NCBI GenBank assembly: GCA_947174085.1
Contig: CAMWHN010000025.1
Span: 1-14,530 of the forward strand
Direction of reading: 5' to 3'
DNA length: 14,530 nucleotides
Source: an uncultured Ruminococcus sp.
GTDB lineage: Bacteria; Bacillota; Clostridia; Oscillospirales; Ruminococcaceae
Shown: one piece after another, positions 1-6,608 of the stretch
Numbering within the stretch: position 1 is the first letter of the stretch
Layout of the letters: each line of letters begins with the position of its first letter
The notes under the pieces: generated by a model
The model's database searches: none
The model's input: only the letters and a program-made list of their open reading frames with translations
What the model was told of the DNA's origin: nothing
Made by a program: the position numbers and the translations under genes

Positions 1-34
1 ATTAACAATAGTGTATCATATTTTTTTCAATTTG

Positions 35-322
35 TCAATCTTGTGGAAATATATTTTTTAATTGCTGTGTTAATTGTTCTAATGTTTGGATTGTATTTTT
101 AATTGTTTGTTCCTGTGTACTAGTGAGAGATTCTCTGCCCAATAAGTAATCAACAGTCACATCAAAGAAATCTGCTAATTCTAATAATCTTTTAGAATCT
201 GGTTCATTTCTGCCCTGTTCCCATAAACCATAGGTGCTAGTTGAAATGTGTAAATAATTTGCAACTTGTTTTTGTGTTAATTTTTTCTGACGACGTAATT
301 TTCTCAGTTGTTGGTTAAGCAA
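35..322 (-). CDS. XRE-family helix-turn-helix transcriptional regulator
   Basis: Predicted small cytoplasmic DNA-binding repressor of about 95 residues. The N-terminal two thirds is a classic Cro/CI-type HTH: LRKLRRQKKLTQKQVANYL, then a recognition-helix region (ISTSTYGLWEQGRNEPD) and the closing DFFDVTVDYLLGR motif. The last 25 residues are a short Gln/Thr-rich tail with no known effector domain. The start is uncertain. A GTG at 331 gives 98 residues but abuts the AGAGG at 332-336, whereas a TTG at 322 sits about 9 bases from AGAGG, so I prefer TTG. It is monocistronic, with its own promoter (353-382). No toxin, phage or transport partner is adjacent, so the target is unknown; self-regulation is typical of the family. 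The HTH assignment is firm and the regulon is not. Confidence 0.88.
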   Translation of the reverse strand: MLNQQLRKLRRQKKLTQKQVANYLHISTSTYGLWEQGRNEPDSKRLLELADFFDVTVDYLLGRESLTSTQEQTIKNTIQTLEQLTQQLKNIFPQD

Positions 323-352
323 GTTAATCACCTCTTAATATTCATAGAGGAT

Positions 353-382
353 ATTATAACATGTTTTATACGATTTTTTCAA
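353..382 (-). promoter_or_regulatory. Sigma-A-type promoter of the XRE regulator
   Basis: On the minus strand TTGAAA (377-382) and TATAAT (353-358) are separated by 18 bases. Transcription would begin near 346, leaving a very short leader before the AGAGG ribosome binding site. The spacer contains TTTTATACGA (364-373, plus-strand reading), which recurs at 437-446. Confidence 0.6.
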
Positions 383-432
383 TTAATTTTTAGAAATTGT
401 GTAGAAATAATTTATAAAAAAGTATTTTACTA

Positions 433-461
433 TTGATTTTATACGAATCATATGATATAAT
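433..461 (+). promoter_or_regulatory. Candidate plus-strand promoter between the XRE gene and the ABC-F gene
   Basis: TTGATT (433-438), a 17-base spacer and a perfect TATAAT (456-461) point rightwards. No plus-strand gene follows: a transcript would start near 468, run through the hairpin at 485-513 and then be antisense to the 3' end of the ABC-F gene. TTTTATACGA (437-446) overlaps the -35 and spacer. This may be a small or antisense RNA promoter, or a chance match in AT-rich DNA. Confidence 0.35.
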
Positions 462-476
462 AAAAAAGGGTTAGGC

Positions 477-513
477 AAAAAAATCCTCTTTTGGGTAGCT
501 AGTCCAAAAGAGG
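477..513 (-). terminator. Intrinsic terminator of the ABC-F gene
   Basis: Read on the minus strand, a perfect 10-bp stem (CCTCTTTTGG at 485-494 pairing with CCAAAAGAGG at 504-513, 9-base loop) is followed by a run of seven T (plus-strand A at 477-483). It lies 36 bases past the ABC-F stop codon and is a textbook Rho-independent terminator in that direction. The plus direction has no T-run. Confidence 0.85.
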
Positions 514-548
514 AAGAATAATAAAAATAAAATTAGAATTTGTGATAA

Positions 549-2144
549 TTATCTATTTTTTTTCCAGTCCAGATATTCGTCATAAGTACCTGCTCTATCA
601 ATACAGCCCTCTGGTGTAATTTCAATCACACGATTGGCTACTGTCTGCAACATCTCATGGTCATGAGAAGAAAACAGTACAACGCCTTTAAAGGCAGACA
701 AGCCGTTATTAACAGCTGTGATACTTTCCAAATCTAAGTGATTGGTAGGTCTGTCCAGTAATAAGACATTAGAGCCAAATAGCATCATACGAGAAAACAT
801 ACAACGTACTTTTTCGCCACCAGACAGCACTTGGACAGACTTGTAAACGTCGTCACCGGAAAATAACATCCTGCCTAGAAACCCTCGCAAATAGGTCTCA
901 GTCTGGTCTTTTACCGCAAATTGTTGCATCCACTCAATTAAGTTTAAAGGACAGTTATCGAAATACCTAGAATGGTCAACAGGAAAATAAGAAACAGACG
1001 TAGAAACACCCCATTTAAAATTACCTTCATCAGGTTGTTCTTCTTGCATTAGGATTTTCATAAGCATAGTAATCGCCTGTTCACTCTCACCGACAAAAGC
1101 AATTTTATCAGTTCTGCTTACGGTGAAAGAAATATGGTTTAGCAATTGCACACCGTCAACAGTTTTGCTAAGATTATTGACTTGCAAAACATCTTTACCA
1201 ATTTCACGGTCGGCATCAAAACCAATATACGGATAACGACGACTGGAGGCGGGCATTTCTTCTACCGTAAGTTTTTCTAATAACTTACGTCTTGCCGTAG
1301 CCTGTCCAGACTTTGATTTATTTGCTGAGAAACGTTCTATAAAAGCTTTTAATTCTTTGATTTTTTCTTCTGCTTTTTTATTCTGCTGTTTTTGTAGACG
1401 TTGCATCATTTGGCTGGATTCATACCAGAATGCATAATTGCCTACATACATTTTGATTTTCGTATAATCAATATCTACAATATGGGTACATACGTTATTT
1501 AAAAAATGTCTGTCATGAGAAACAACAATGACAGTACCGAAATATTCGGCTAAAAATTCTTCTAACCAACGAATTGCTTCAATGTCCAGATGATTGGTAG
1601 GTTCGTCTAATAATATAATATCTGGATTGCCAAATAAGGCTTGTGCAAGTAATATTTTTACTTTTTCGTTACCAGAAAGAGAATGCATTTCTGCATATAA
1701 TAAATCTTCGGATAGTCCTAAACCTTGTAATAATTTTGAAGCGTCAGACTCAGCTTCCCAACCGTTTAATTCTGCAAATTCGCTTTCAAGTTCAGATGCT
1801 AGAATGCCATCTTGTTCGGAAAAATCTTCTTTGGCATAGAGTGCGTCTTTTTGTTGCATAATTTCATAAAGTCTGGCATTGCCCATTAAGATAGTATCCA
1901 GTACAGAATACTGGTCATATGCAAAATGGTCTTGTTTTAGAATGCTCAACCGTAGTCCCTTGTCAACGGTAACTTCTCCAGTTGTGGGTTCTAAATCACC
2001 GCACAGAATTTTTAAAAAAGTAGATTTGCCTGCACCATTTGCGCCAATTACGCCATAGCAATTTCCACCTGTAAACTTGAGATTCACGTTCTTGAATAAT
2101 ACAGAACTTCCAAAAGAAAGACTAACATTTGTGACTGTAATCAT
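549..2144 (-). CDS. ABC-F family ATPase, YkpA/YbiT type, with degenerate second ATP site
   Basis: Soluble tandem ABC ATPase (531 residues, normal for the family) expected to bind ribosomes and affect translation; there are no membrane helices. Domain 1 has Walker A GANGAGKST (34-42), signature LSGNE (156-160) and Walker B LLDEPTNHLD (178-187). A charged linker around residues 230-310, starting near YVGNYAFWYESSQ, matches the YkpA/YbiT branch as I recall it. Domain 2 keeps its signature LSGGE (440-444) and the switch region SSHDHE. Its Walker A, however, reads GESEQAIT (352-359), without the lysine, and Walker B reads LLLDRPTNHLD, with Arg465 where the catalytic glutamate belongs. One composite site therefore looks competent and the other impaired. 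ATG 2144 is preceded by AAGGAGC (2151-2157). It is a single-gene unit with its own promoter and terminator. I see no evidence that it is an antibiotic-resistance ABC-F. Confidence 0.92.
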   Translation of the reverse strand: MITVTNVSLSFGSSVLFKNVNLKFTGGNCYGVIGANGAGKSTFLKILCGDLEPTTGEVTVDKGLRLSILKQDHFAYDQYSVLDTILMGNARLYEIMQQKDALYAKEDFSEQDGILASELESEFAELNGWEAESDASKLLQGLGLSEDLLYAEMHSLSGNEKVKILLAQALFGNPDIILLDEPTNHLDIEAIRWLEEFLAEYFGTVIVVSHDRHFLNNVCTHIVDIDYTKIKMYVGNYAFWYESSQMMQRLQKQQNKKAEEKIKELKAFIERFSANKSKSGQATARRKLLEKLTVEEMPASSRRYPYIGFDADREIGKDVLQVNNLSKTVDGVQLLNHISFTVSRTDKIAFVGESEQAITMLMKILMQEEQPDEGNFKWGVSTSVSYFPVDHSRYFDNCPLNLIEWMQQFAVKDQTETYLRGFLGRMLFSGDDVYKSVQVLSGGEKVRCMFSRMMLFGSNVLLLDRPTNHLDLESITAVNNGLSAFKGVVLFSSHDHEMLQTVANRVIEITPEGCIDRAGTYDEYLDWKKNR

Positions 2145-2170
2145 AACACTGCTCCTTGCATATAATATAC

Positions 2171-2199
2171 ATAATACAGTATAACATAATTTAAATCAA
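2171..2199 (-). promoter_or_regulatory. Probable promoter of the ABC-F gene
   Basis: On the minus strand TTGATT (2194-2199), a 17-base spacer and TATTAT (2171-2176) lie just upstream of the ribosome binding site. The overlapping TATACT at 2178-2183 is an alternative -10. The promoter diverges from that of the gene at 2311, with about 31 bases between the two -35 elements. Confidence 0.5.
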
Positions 2200-2230
2200 A
2201 AAAACAATTTGCAAAAATACAGAAAAACAC

Positions 2231-2259
2231 TTGCAATTTTTGTTGGAATATGTTATAAT
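2231..2259 (+). promoter_or_regulatory. Promoter of the small gene at 2311
   Basis: TTGCAA (2231-2236), a 17-base spacer and a perfect TATAAT (2254-2259). Transcription would start near 2266 and leave a leader of about 45 bases before the ATG at 2311. Confidence 0.65.
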
Positions 2260-2310
2260 AATACAAATACACAATCAAAAAATAAAAAAATCAGAGAGGA
2301 GTGCTATTTT

Positions 2311-2580
2311 ATGTTTAAAGTAACTGTAAAAGGCGGTATTTTATCACAAGAAGAAATTAATGCATATATTTTCTATACAAAGAAAAAATACGGAATTATT
2401 TTGCCGGAACATTTAGAAATGATTCTGGAAGTCGATGGGGATTATGTAAATATCAGCTATAATCCGCCGTTTACTTATCATGCTTATCGCAGTACGGATT
2501 ATCTTGTCAACGATACCCGTAAATTAAATCCTTCAAAATATGATGAATTATTAGATAAAGTAGCACATACAATAGAATAG
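2311..2580 (+). CDS. Small protein resembling anaerobic ribonucleotide reductase-related proteins
   Basis: Predicted 89-residue soluble protein. An in-frame extension to 2209 exists, but it would cover the promoter; ATG 2311 has a strong SD (AGAGGAG, about 2294-2300), so I use that start. The N-terminus (VTVKGGILSQEEINAYI) and C-terminus (DYLVNDTRKLNPSKYDELLDKVAH) resemble, from memory, short Clostridia proteins annotated as anaerobic ribonucleoside-triphosphate reductase, which read roughly GYLVGTLDRFNNAK..E..DRVKH near the end. No Cys-pair zinc site or glycyl-radical motif is present, so it cannot be a catalytic NrdD. It has its own promoter and converges on spo0A with a 25-base gap and no clear hairpin between. 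The gene is near certain; the family link is tentative and the function unknown. Confidence 0.8.
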   Translation: MFKVTVKGGILSQEEINAYIFYTKKKYGIILPEHLEMILEVDGDYVNISYNPPFTYHAYRSTDYLVNDTRKLNPSKYDELLDKVAHTIE

Positions 2581-2605
2581 AGTAGATTATATTTACTAGT
2601 TAAAA

Positions 2606-3400
2606 TTATTTTGCTTTAGAAATTAACACTCTTTTGTTAGTTTCCATTGTAATATTTTCAGATTTGCGTTGTAAACGAAGTTTATCTGTAATTAATGCAA
2701 TAAATTCAGAATTTGTAGGCTTACCCTTGCAAGTATTTACAGTATAGCCGAAAAATGCATTTAATACATCTAAATCGCCTCTGTCCCAAGCGATTTCAAT
2801 TGCATGACGAATAGCTCGTTCTACACGAGAAGAAGTTGTGCCGAATTTTTGAGCAACAGTTGGATATAACAGCTTTGTCACGCTGTCAAGTAATTCTGGA
2901 TTTTCTACAGAAACAAAAATTGCAGTTCTCAAATAGTGATAGCCTTTGATATGTGCCGGCACACCCAGTTGATGAATGACATCTGTAATTATCAATTCTA
3001 AATCTTGTTCTTTTTTGCTAGTATTATGCGAAGCTGTCAAAGAGAGTACTCGTTCCGCAAGAGATGCAATTTCAAATGGTTTTAACATGAAATAAGCAGC
3101 TCCTAAATCCATTACTTGATGTTCCACAAAAGGATTATCATAAGCAGAAGTAATAATAAATGCAGGAAAATAATCAATTTCCGCTTTGACACGCTTAATT
3201 AACTCGATGGCGTCCATATGAGGCATAACACTATCTGTTACAACAACTTGTGGTCTTTCCTCACGGATTGTATTTAATAACACGCCACCATCTTTACGAC
3301 GGGTAATGGCATATAAGCCATAATTGCGCAATGCGCTAGCTGTGGTAATTCCATAATCAACGGTATCATCACCGATTAGGACTTTTATTTTTTCGTTCAT
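2606..3400 (-). CDS. spo0A: Sporulation master response regulator Spo0A
   Basis: Phosphorelay-controlled transcription factor that commits cells to sporulation. This 264-residue protein has the usual two-part layout. The receiver domain (about 4-122) has acidic residues D11 and D12, phosphoacceptor D56 (VVVTDSVMP), T84 and K107 (MLKPFE). After a short linker, the Spo0A-specific DNA-binding domain (about 133-264) carries family-defining stretches at 192-208 (RVERAIRHAIEIAWDRG) and 226-235 (GKPTNSEFIA), followed by DKLRL. All key residues are intact, so it should be functional. ATG 3400 has only a poor GGA-type ribosome binding site 14 bases away, itself inside a leader hairpin (3416-3467). Spo0A boxes and a candidate promoter lie upstream (3567-3632). 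The gene is monocistronic and diverges from the arginine cluster. spoIVB, often upstream of spo0A in Bacillus and Clostridium, is not here. Confidence 0.97.
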   Translation of the reverse strand: MNEKIKVLIGDDTVDYGITTASALRNYGLYAITRRKDGGVLLNTIREERPQVVVTDSVMPHMDAIELIKRVKAEIDYFPAFIITSAYDNPFVEHQVMDLGAAYFMLKPFEIASLAERVLSLTASHNTSKKEQDLELIITDVIHQLGVPAHIKGYHYLRTAIFVSVENPELLDSVTKLLYPTVAQKFGTTSSRVERAIRHAIEIAWDRGDLDVLNAFFGYTVNTCKGKPTNSEFIALITDKLRLQRKSENITMETNKRVLISKAK

Positions 3401-3415
3401 AATAGTAACTATTTT

Positions 3416-3467
3416 CCGTTATTAAAAATTTATTAAAAAACAATTTTTTATACTGTTTCAATAACGG
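3416..3467 (-). promoter_or_regulatory. Hairpin in the spo0A 5' leader
   Basis: In the minus-strand transcript, CCGTTATTGAAA (plus positions 3467 to 3456) can pair with TTTTAATAACGG (3427 to 3416): 12 continuous pairs including one G-U, enclosing 28 bases. The 3' arm ends 15 bases before the ATG and contains the only GG near the start. It may limit ribosome access. The base pairing is seen; any regulatory role is inferred. Confidence 0.45.
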
Positions 3468-3566
3468 TTTTTACCTCGCTTTCTTGTAAAATAGAATAAA
3501 AATAATAAATCATTGTCTCTTTTAACATTGCCTTGTAGTTAAAGGACAATACGCTCTACAAATAAA

Positions 3567-3595
3567 ATATTATCATTCTTTTTACTAAATGTCAA
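3567..3595 (-). promoter_or_regulatory. Candidate spo0A promoter
   Basis: On the minus strand a perfect TTGACA (3590-3595), a 17-base spacer and TAATAT (3567-3572). Transcription would start near 3560, giving a leader of about 160 bases. The plus-strand reading of the -35 is TGTCAAA, one base from a Spo0A box. No convincing sigma-H promoter was found closer to the gene. Confidence 0.45.
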
Positions 3596-3624
3596 ACAAT
3601 AATGCGGTCAAATTATTTTTTTTG

Positions 3625-3632
3625 TTGTCGAA
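3625..3632. promoter_or_regulatory. Spo0A-binding box (0A box)
   Basis: TTGTCGAA contains the exact consensus TGTCGAA (3626-3632). It lies about 30 bases upstream of the candidate spo0A -35, near -65 relative to the inferred start, a position compatible with autoregulation by Spo0A~P. It is more than 200 bases from the argG promoter, so I assign it to spo0A. Confidence 0.5.
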
Positions 3633-3775
3633 TTTTTTTGAATTATGCCAAATGAAATTGGAAAGTTTATTTTATTTTTATAAATATATATATTTATTCA
3701 AAAAAAATAAATATATTTTTTACTGTTTTAAAAATTCCAAAATATTGATTATAATATGCTATTTATGCGTTTTAT
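3633..3775. other. AT-rich spacer between spo0A and argG control regions
   Basis: The divergent spo0A-argG intergenic region is 509 bases. Apart from the spo0A leader and promoter, the 0A box and the argG operator and promoter, this stretch is extremely AT-rich. It contains an all-A/T inverted repeat (ATATATTTATT at 3688-3698 with AATAAATATAT at 3706-3716) and a low-complexity open frame with no SD, which I do not call as a gene. Confidence 0.5.
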
Positions 3776-3815
3776 TCTGAATATTACGCATAAATTGCAA
3801 TCATTTAAAAAAAAA

Positions 3816-3833
3816 TTTGCATATTTATTCAAA
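3816..3833. promoter_or_regulatory. ARG box (ArgR operator) upstream of argG
   Basis: TTTGCATATTTATTCAAA fits every fixed position of the ARG-box pattern TNTGNATWWWWATNCANA. It ends 5 bases before the -35 element of argG. A looser relative, TCTGAATATTACGCATA (3776-3792, spacer one base short, one mismatch), lies about 40 bases upstream. ArgR with bound arginine would be expected to repress here; no argR is in this window. Confidence 0.7.
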
Positions 3834-3838
3834 AATGC

Positions 3839-3867
3839 TTGACATTGTCTCATAGATGATGTATAAT
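3839..3867 (+). promoter_or_regulatory. Promoter of the arginine cluster (argG)
   Basis: Perfect TTGACA (3839-3844), a 17-base spacer and perfect TATAAT (3862-3867). Transcription would start near 3874, leaving a leader of about 36 bases with AGGAGG at 3896-3901 before ATG 3910. The leader is too short for attenuation, so control is probably by the adjacent ARG box. Confidence 0.85.
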
Positions 3868-3909
3868 AAAAATAATCAAAAAAAAGCATTTTGCTAGGAG
3901 GTTTTTTAC

Positions 3910-5142
3910 ATGGGCAAAGAAATTAAAAAAGTAGTATTAGCTTATTCCGGCGGTCTGGATACATCTATTATTATTCCGTGGCTGAAAGAAAATTATAATA
4001 ACTGTGAAGTTGTTGCTGTTTCTGGTAACGTTGGTCAGGGAACAGAATTAGATGGATTGGAAGAAAAGGCTATTAAGACAGGTGCGTCAAAGCTTTATAT
4101 CGAAGACTTGACAGAAGAATTTATTACAGATTATGTATTTCCAACTGTACAAGCTGGTGCGATTTATGAAAATCGTTATATGTTAGGTACATCTTTTGCA
4201 CGTCCGATTATTGCGAAAAGAATTGCAGAGATTGCAATTCAAGAAGGAGCTGACGCAATTTGTCATGGCTGTACTGGTAAGGGCAATGACCAAGTGCGTT
4301 TTGAACTTGCAATTAAGGCTTTTGCACCAGATATGCAAATTATTGCACCTTGGAGAATCTGGGATTTAAAATCTCGTGATGAAGAAATTGATTATGCAGA
4401 AGCACATAATATTCCACTCAAAATTAACAGAGAAACAAATTATTCTAAAGATAAGAATATTTGGCATTTATCTCATGAAGGTCTCGATTTGGAAGACCCT
4501 GCAAATGAGCCACAGTATGAAAAAGAGGGCTTCTTAGAAATGGGTGTTTCTCCAATTCAAGCACCAGATAAACCAACTTATGTGACAATTCATTTTGAAA
4601 AAGGTGTGCCAACAGCCATTGATGGCAAAGAAATGAACGGTACTGAAATTGTTACGACTTTAAATAAATTAGGTGGAGAGAATGGCATTGGTCTTGCTGA
4701 TTTAGTAGAAAATCGTCTGGTCGGCATGAAGTCCAGAGGCGTTTACGAAACTCCAGGGGGCGCAATTTTATATCATGCACATGAAGTTTTGGAAACTATT
4801 ACAATTGACAAGGAAACTGCTAGAATTAAGCAATATTTAGGCATTAAATTTGCAGATATTGTTTATAACGGTCAGTGGTTTACATCTTTGCGTGAAGCAA
4901 TGAGCGCATTTGTAACAGAAACACAAAAAACTGTAACTGGTGATGTAAGATTAAAGCTTTACAAAGGCAATATTATTAATGCTGGTGTTACTTCTCCTTA
5001 CACGCTCTATGACGAAGAAGTTGCTACTTTTGATGCAGATGAAGTATATGACCAGAAAGACAGTGCAGGATTTATTAATTTATTCGGTCTGCCAATTAAA
5101 GTAAAAGCACAGCTTGATAAAAAACGTGCAGAAAAGAATTAA
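3910..5142 (+). CDS. argG: Argininosuccinate synthase
   Basis: Joins citrulline and aspartate with ATP hydrolysis to AMP and PPi, giving argininosuccinate, the penultimate step of arginine synthesis; cytosolic, usually a homotetramer. The 410-residue length is normal. The N-terminal ATP-pyrophosphatase P-loop SGGLDTS is at 13-19 (LAYSGGLDTSI). Other family stretches include RYMLGTSFARP (substrate-binding region), HGCTGKGNDQVRFE and the C-terminal synthetase part (GVTSPYTLYDEE). ATG 3910 follows AGGAGG by 8 bases. It is the first gene of the cluster, directly under the consensus promoter and ARG box, 80 bases before argH, with a hairpin in the gap. No odd residues noticed. Confidence 0.98.
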   Translation: MGKEIKKVVLAYSGGLDTSIIIPWLKENYNNCEVVAVSGNVGQGTELDGLEEKAIKTGASKLYIEDLTEEFITDYVFPTVQAGAIYENRYMLGTSFARPIIAKRIAEIAIQEGADAICHGCTGKGNDQVRFELAIKAFAPDMQIIAPWRIWDLKSRDEEIDYAEAHNIPLKINRETNYSKDKNIWHLSHEGLDLEDPANEPQYEKEGFLEMGVSPIQAPDKPTYVTIHFEKGVPTAIDGKEMNGTEIVTTLNKLGGENGIGLADLVENRLVGMKSRGVYETPGGAILYHAHEVLETITIDKETARIKQYLGIKFADIVYNGQWFTSLREAMSAFVTETQKTVTGDVRLKLYKGNIINAGVTSPYTLYDEEVATFDADEVYDQKDSAGFINLFGLPIKVKAQLDKKRAEKN

Positions 5143-5171
5143 CAATAATAATTAAATTTTTTGCGGACGCT

Positions 5172-5193
5172 CGGAGATTTTAAAAAATCTCCG
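5172..5193 (+). promoter_or_regulatory. Hairpin in the argG-argH gap
   Basis: CGGAGATTTT (5172-5181) and AAAATCTCCG (5184-5193) are perfect inverted repeats two bases apart; a realistic fold is an 8-bp stem with a 6-base loop. The following bases, GCATTTGCATTTT, are only moderately T-rich, so it could be a leaky terminator or an mRNA-stabilising or processing site that sets the argG:argH ratio. It lies about 20 bases before the argH SD (GGAGG). Confidence 0.5.
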
Positions 5194-5222
5194 GCATTTG
5201 CATTTTATCACTGGAGGAAAAT

Positions 5223-6608
5223 ATGGCACTTTGGGCAGGAAGATTTTCAAAAGAAGTAGACGAAACTGTGAATGCATTTAATTCTTCAATTGCATTTGAT
5301 GCCAGAATGTATCAACAAGACATTCAGGGCAGTATTGCACATGCGACAATGTTAGGCAAATGTGGTATTATTGAACTATCTGAAAGTGAAATGATTATCA
5401 AGGGTCTGAAAGAAATTCTTAATGATATTCAGAACGGAATACTGGAATTTGACCCAAATGCAGAAGATATTCACATGTTTATAGAAGCAGAATTAACAAA
5501 CAGACTTGGCGCAACTGGAAAGCGTTTGCATACAGCTCGCTCCAGAAATGACCAAGTTGCATTAGATATCAGATTATATTTGCGTGATGAAATGCAAATG
5601 ATTAAAAAATTAATTTTAGAACTTGCAAATACTATCTGTGATATTGCAGAACAGCATACGGAAACGATTATGTCAGGTTATACGCATTTGCAGAGAGCCC
5701 AGCCGATTACATTTGCACATCATTTGCTTGCTTATGCACAGATGCTGAAACGTGATTATGAACGTATTGTTGATGCCGTTGACCGTATGAATGAATGTCC
5801 ACTCGGAAGTGGTGCTTTGGCAGGAACAACATATCCAATTGACAGACACATGACAGCAGAATTATTAGGTTTCCGTCAGCCTGTTGCAAATAGTTTAGAT
5901 GGCGTTTCTGACAGAGATTTTTGCATAGAGCTTTGTTGTGCATTGTCAATTTTAATGACACATTTGTCAAGATTTTCAGAAGAAATTATTTTATGGTGTT
6001 CTTGGGAATTTAAATTTATTGAATTAGATGATGCCTATGCTACAGGTTCTTCTATTATGCCACAGAAGAAAAATCCTGATGTAACAGAATTAATTCGTGG
6101 CAAAACAGGGCGTGTCAATGGTGATTTGATAACTCTGTTGTCTATGATGAAAGGTCTGCCTTTGGCATATAACAAAGACATGCAAGAAGATAAAGAGGCT
6201 ATTTTTGATGCGATTGATAATACAGAGCTTTGTCTGAAAACATTTATTCCCATGCTTAAAACAATGCGTGTTTTAAAAGATAATATGCGCAATGCAGCTG
6301 CGAAAGGCTTTATTAATGCAACTGACTGTGCAGATTATCTTGTCAAGAAAGGTATGCCGTTCCGTGATGCCTATAAAATTACAGGTACGCTTGTTGCACA
6401 TTGTATTGAAAAAAATCTGACTTTGGAAACGTTGCCTTTAGAAGATTATCAAAGCATGACGGATTTATTCACAGAAGATGTCTATCAGGCAATTCATTTA
6501 GAAACTTGTGTAAAAGAACGTTGTTCTTATGGTGCGCCGTCACCGGAATCTGTTAAAAAACAGCTTCAGGAACTTCAGGACGATTTGGCATATTATCAGA
6601 ACGCATGA
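5223..6608 (+). CDS. argH: Argininosuccinate lyase
   Basis: Splits argininosuccinate into arginine and fumarate, the last step of arginine synthesis; fumarase/aspartase superfamily, cytosolic homotetramer. The 461-residue length is normal. Visible family landmarks: the N-terminal LWAGRFSKEVD, the HTARSRNDQVALD block, GYTHLQRAQP with the conserved His155, and the superfamily signature GSSIMPQKKNPD starting at Gly275, whose Ser276/Ser277 lie on the catalytic loop. ATG 5223 follows GGAGG (5213-5217). The stop TGA overlaps the ATG of the next small gene (ATGA, 6605-6608), indicating translational coupling. The key residues are intact. Confidence 0.98.
   Translation: MALWAGRFSKEVDETVNAFNSSIAFDARMYQQDIQGSIAHATMLGKCGIIELSESEMIIKGLKEILNDIQNGILEFDPNAEDIHMFIEAELTNRLGATGKRLHTARSRNDQVALDIRLYLRDEMQMIKKLILELANTICDIAEQHTETIMSGYTHLQRAQPITFAHHLLAYAQMLKRDYERIVDAVDRMNECPLGSGALAGTTYPIDRHMTAELLGFRQPVANSLDGVSDRDFCIELCCALSILMTHLSRFSEEIILWCSWEFKFIELDDAYATGSSIMPQKKNPDVTELIRGKTGRVNGDLITLLSMMKGLPLAYNKDMQEDKEAIFDAIDNTELCLKTFIPMLKTMRVLKDNMRNAAAKGFINATDCADYLVKKGMPFRDAYKITGTLVAHCIEKNLTLETLPLEDYQSMTDLFTEDVYQAIHLETCVKERCSYGAPSPESVKKQLQELQDDLAYYQNA

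Noticed and set aside
1594..1861. Two plus-strand open frames inside the ABC-F gene
   Set aside because: They are antisense shadows of a well-supported coding region and have no SD or family features.
2209..2310. Longer form of the 89-residue protein starting at 2209
   Set aside because: It would start upstream of and contain the promoter; ATG 2311 has a strong SD and matches the expected N-terminus.
3681..3720. All-A/T inverted repeat as a terminator
   Set aside because: The stem has no G-C pairs and no gene ends nearby on either strand, so it is better explained by base composition.
3589..3780. 63-residue open frame between spo0A and argG
   Set aside because: Low-complexity Phe/Tyr/Lys/Ile composition from AT-rich DNA, no ribosome binding site, and it overlaps the spo0A promoter and 0A-box region.
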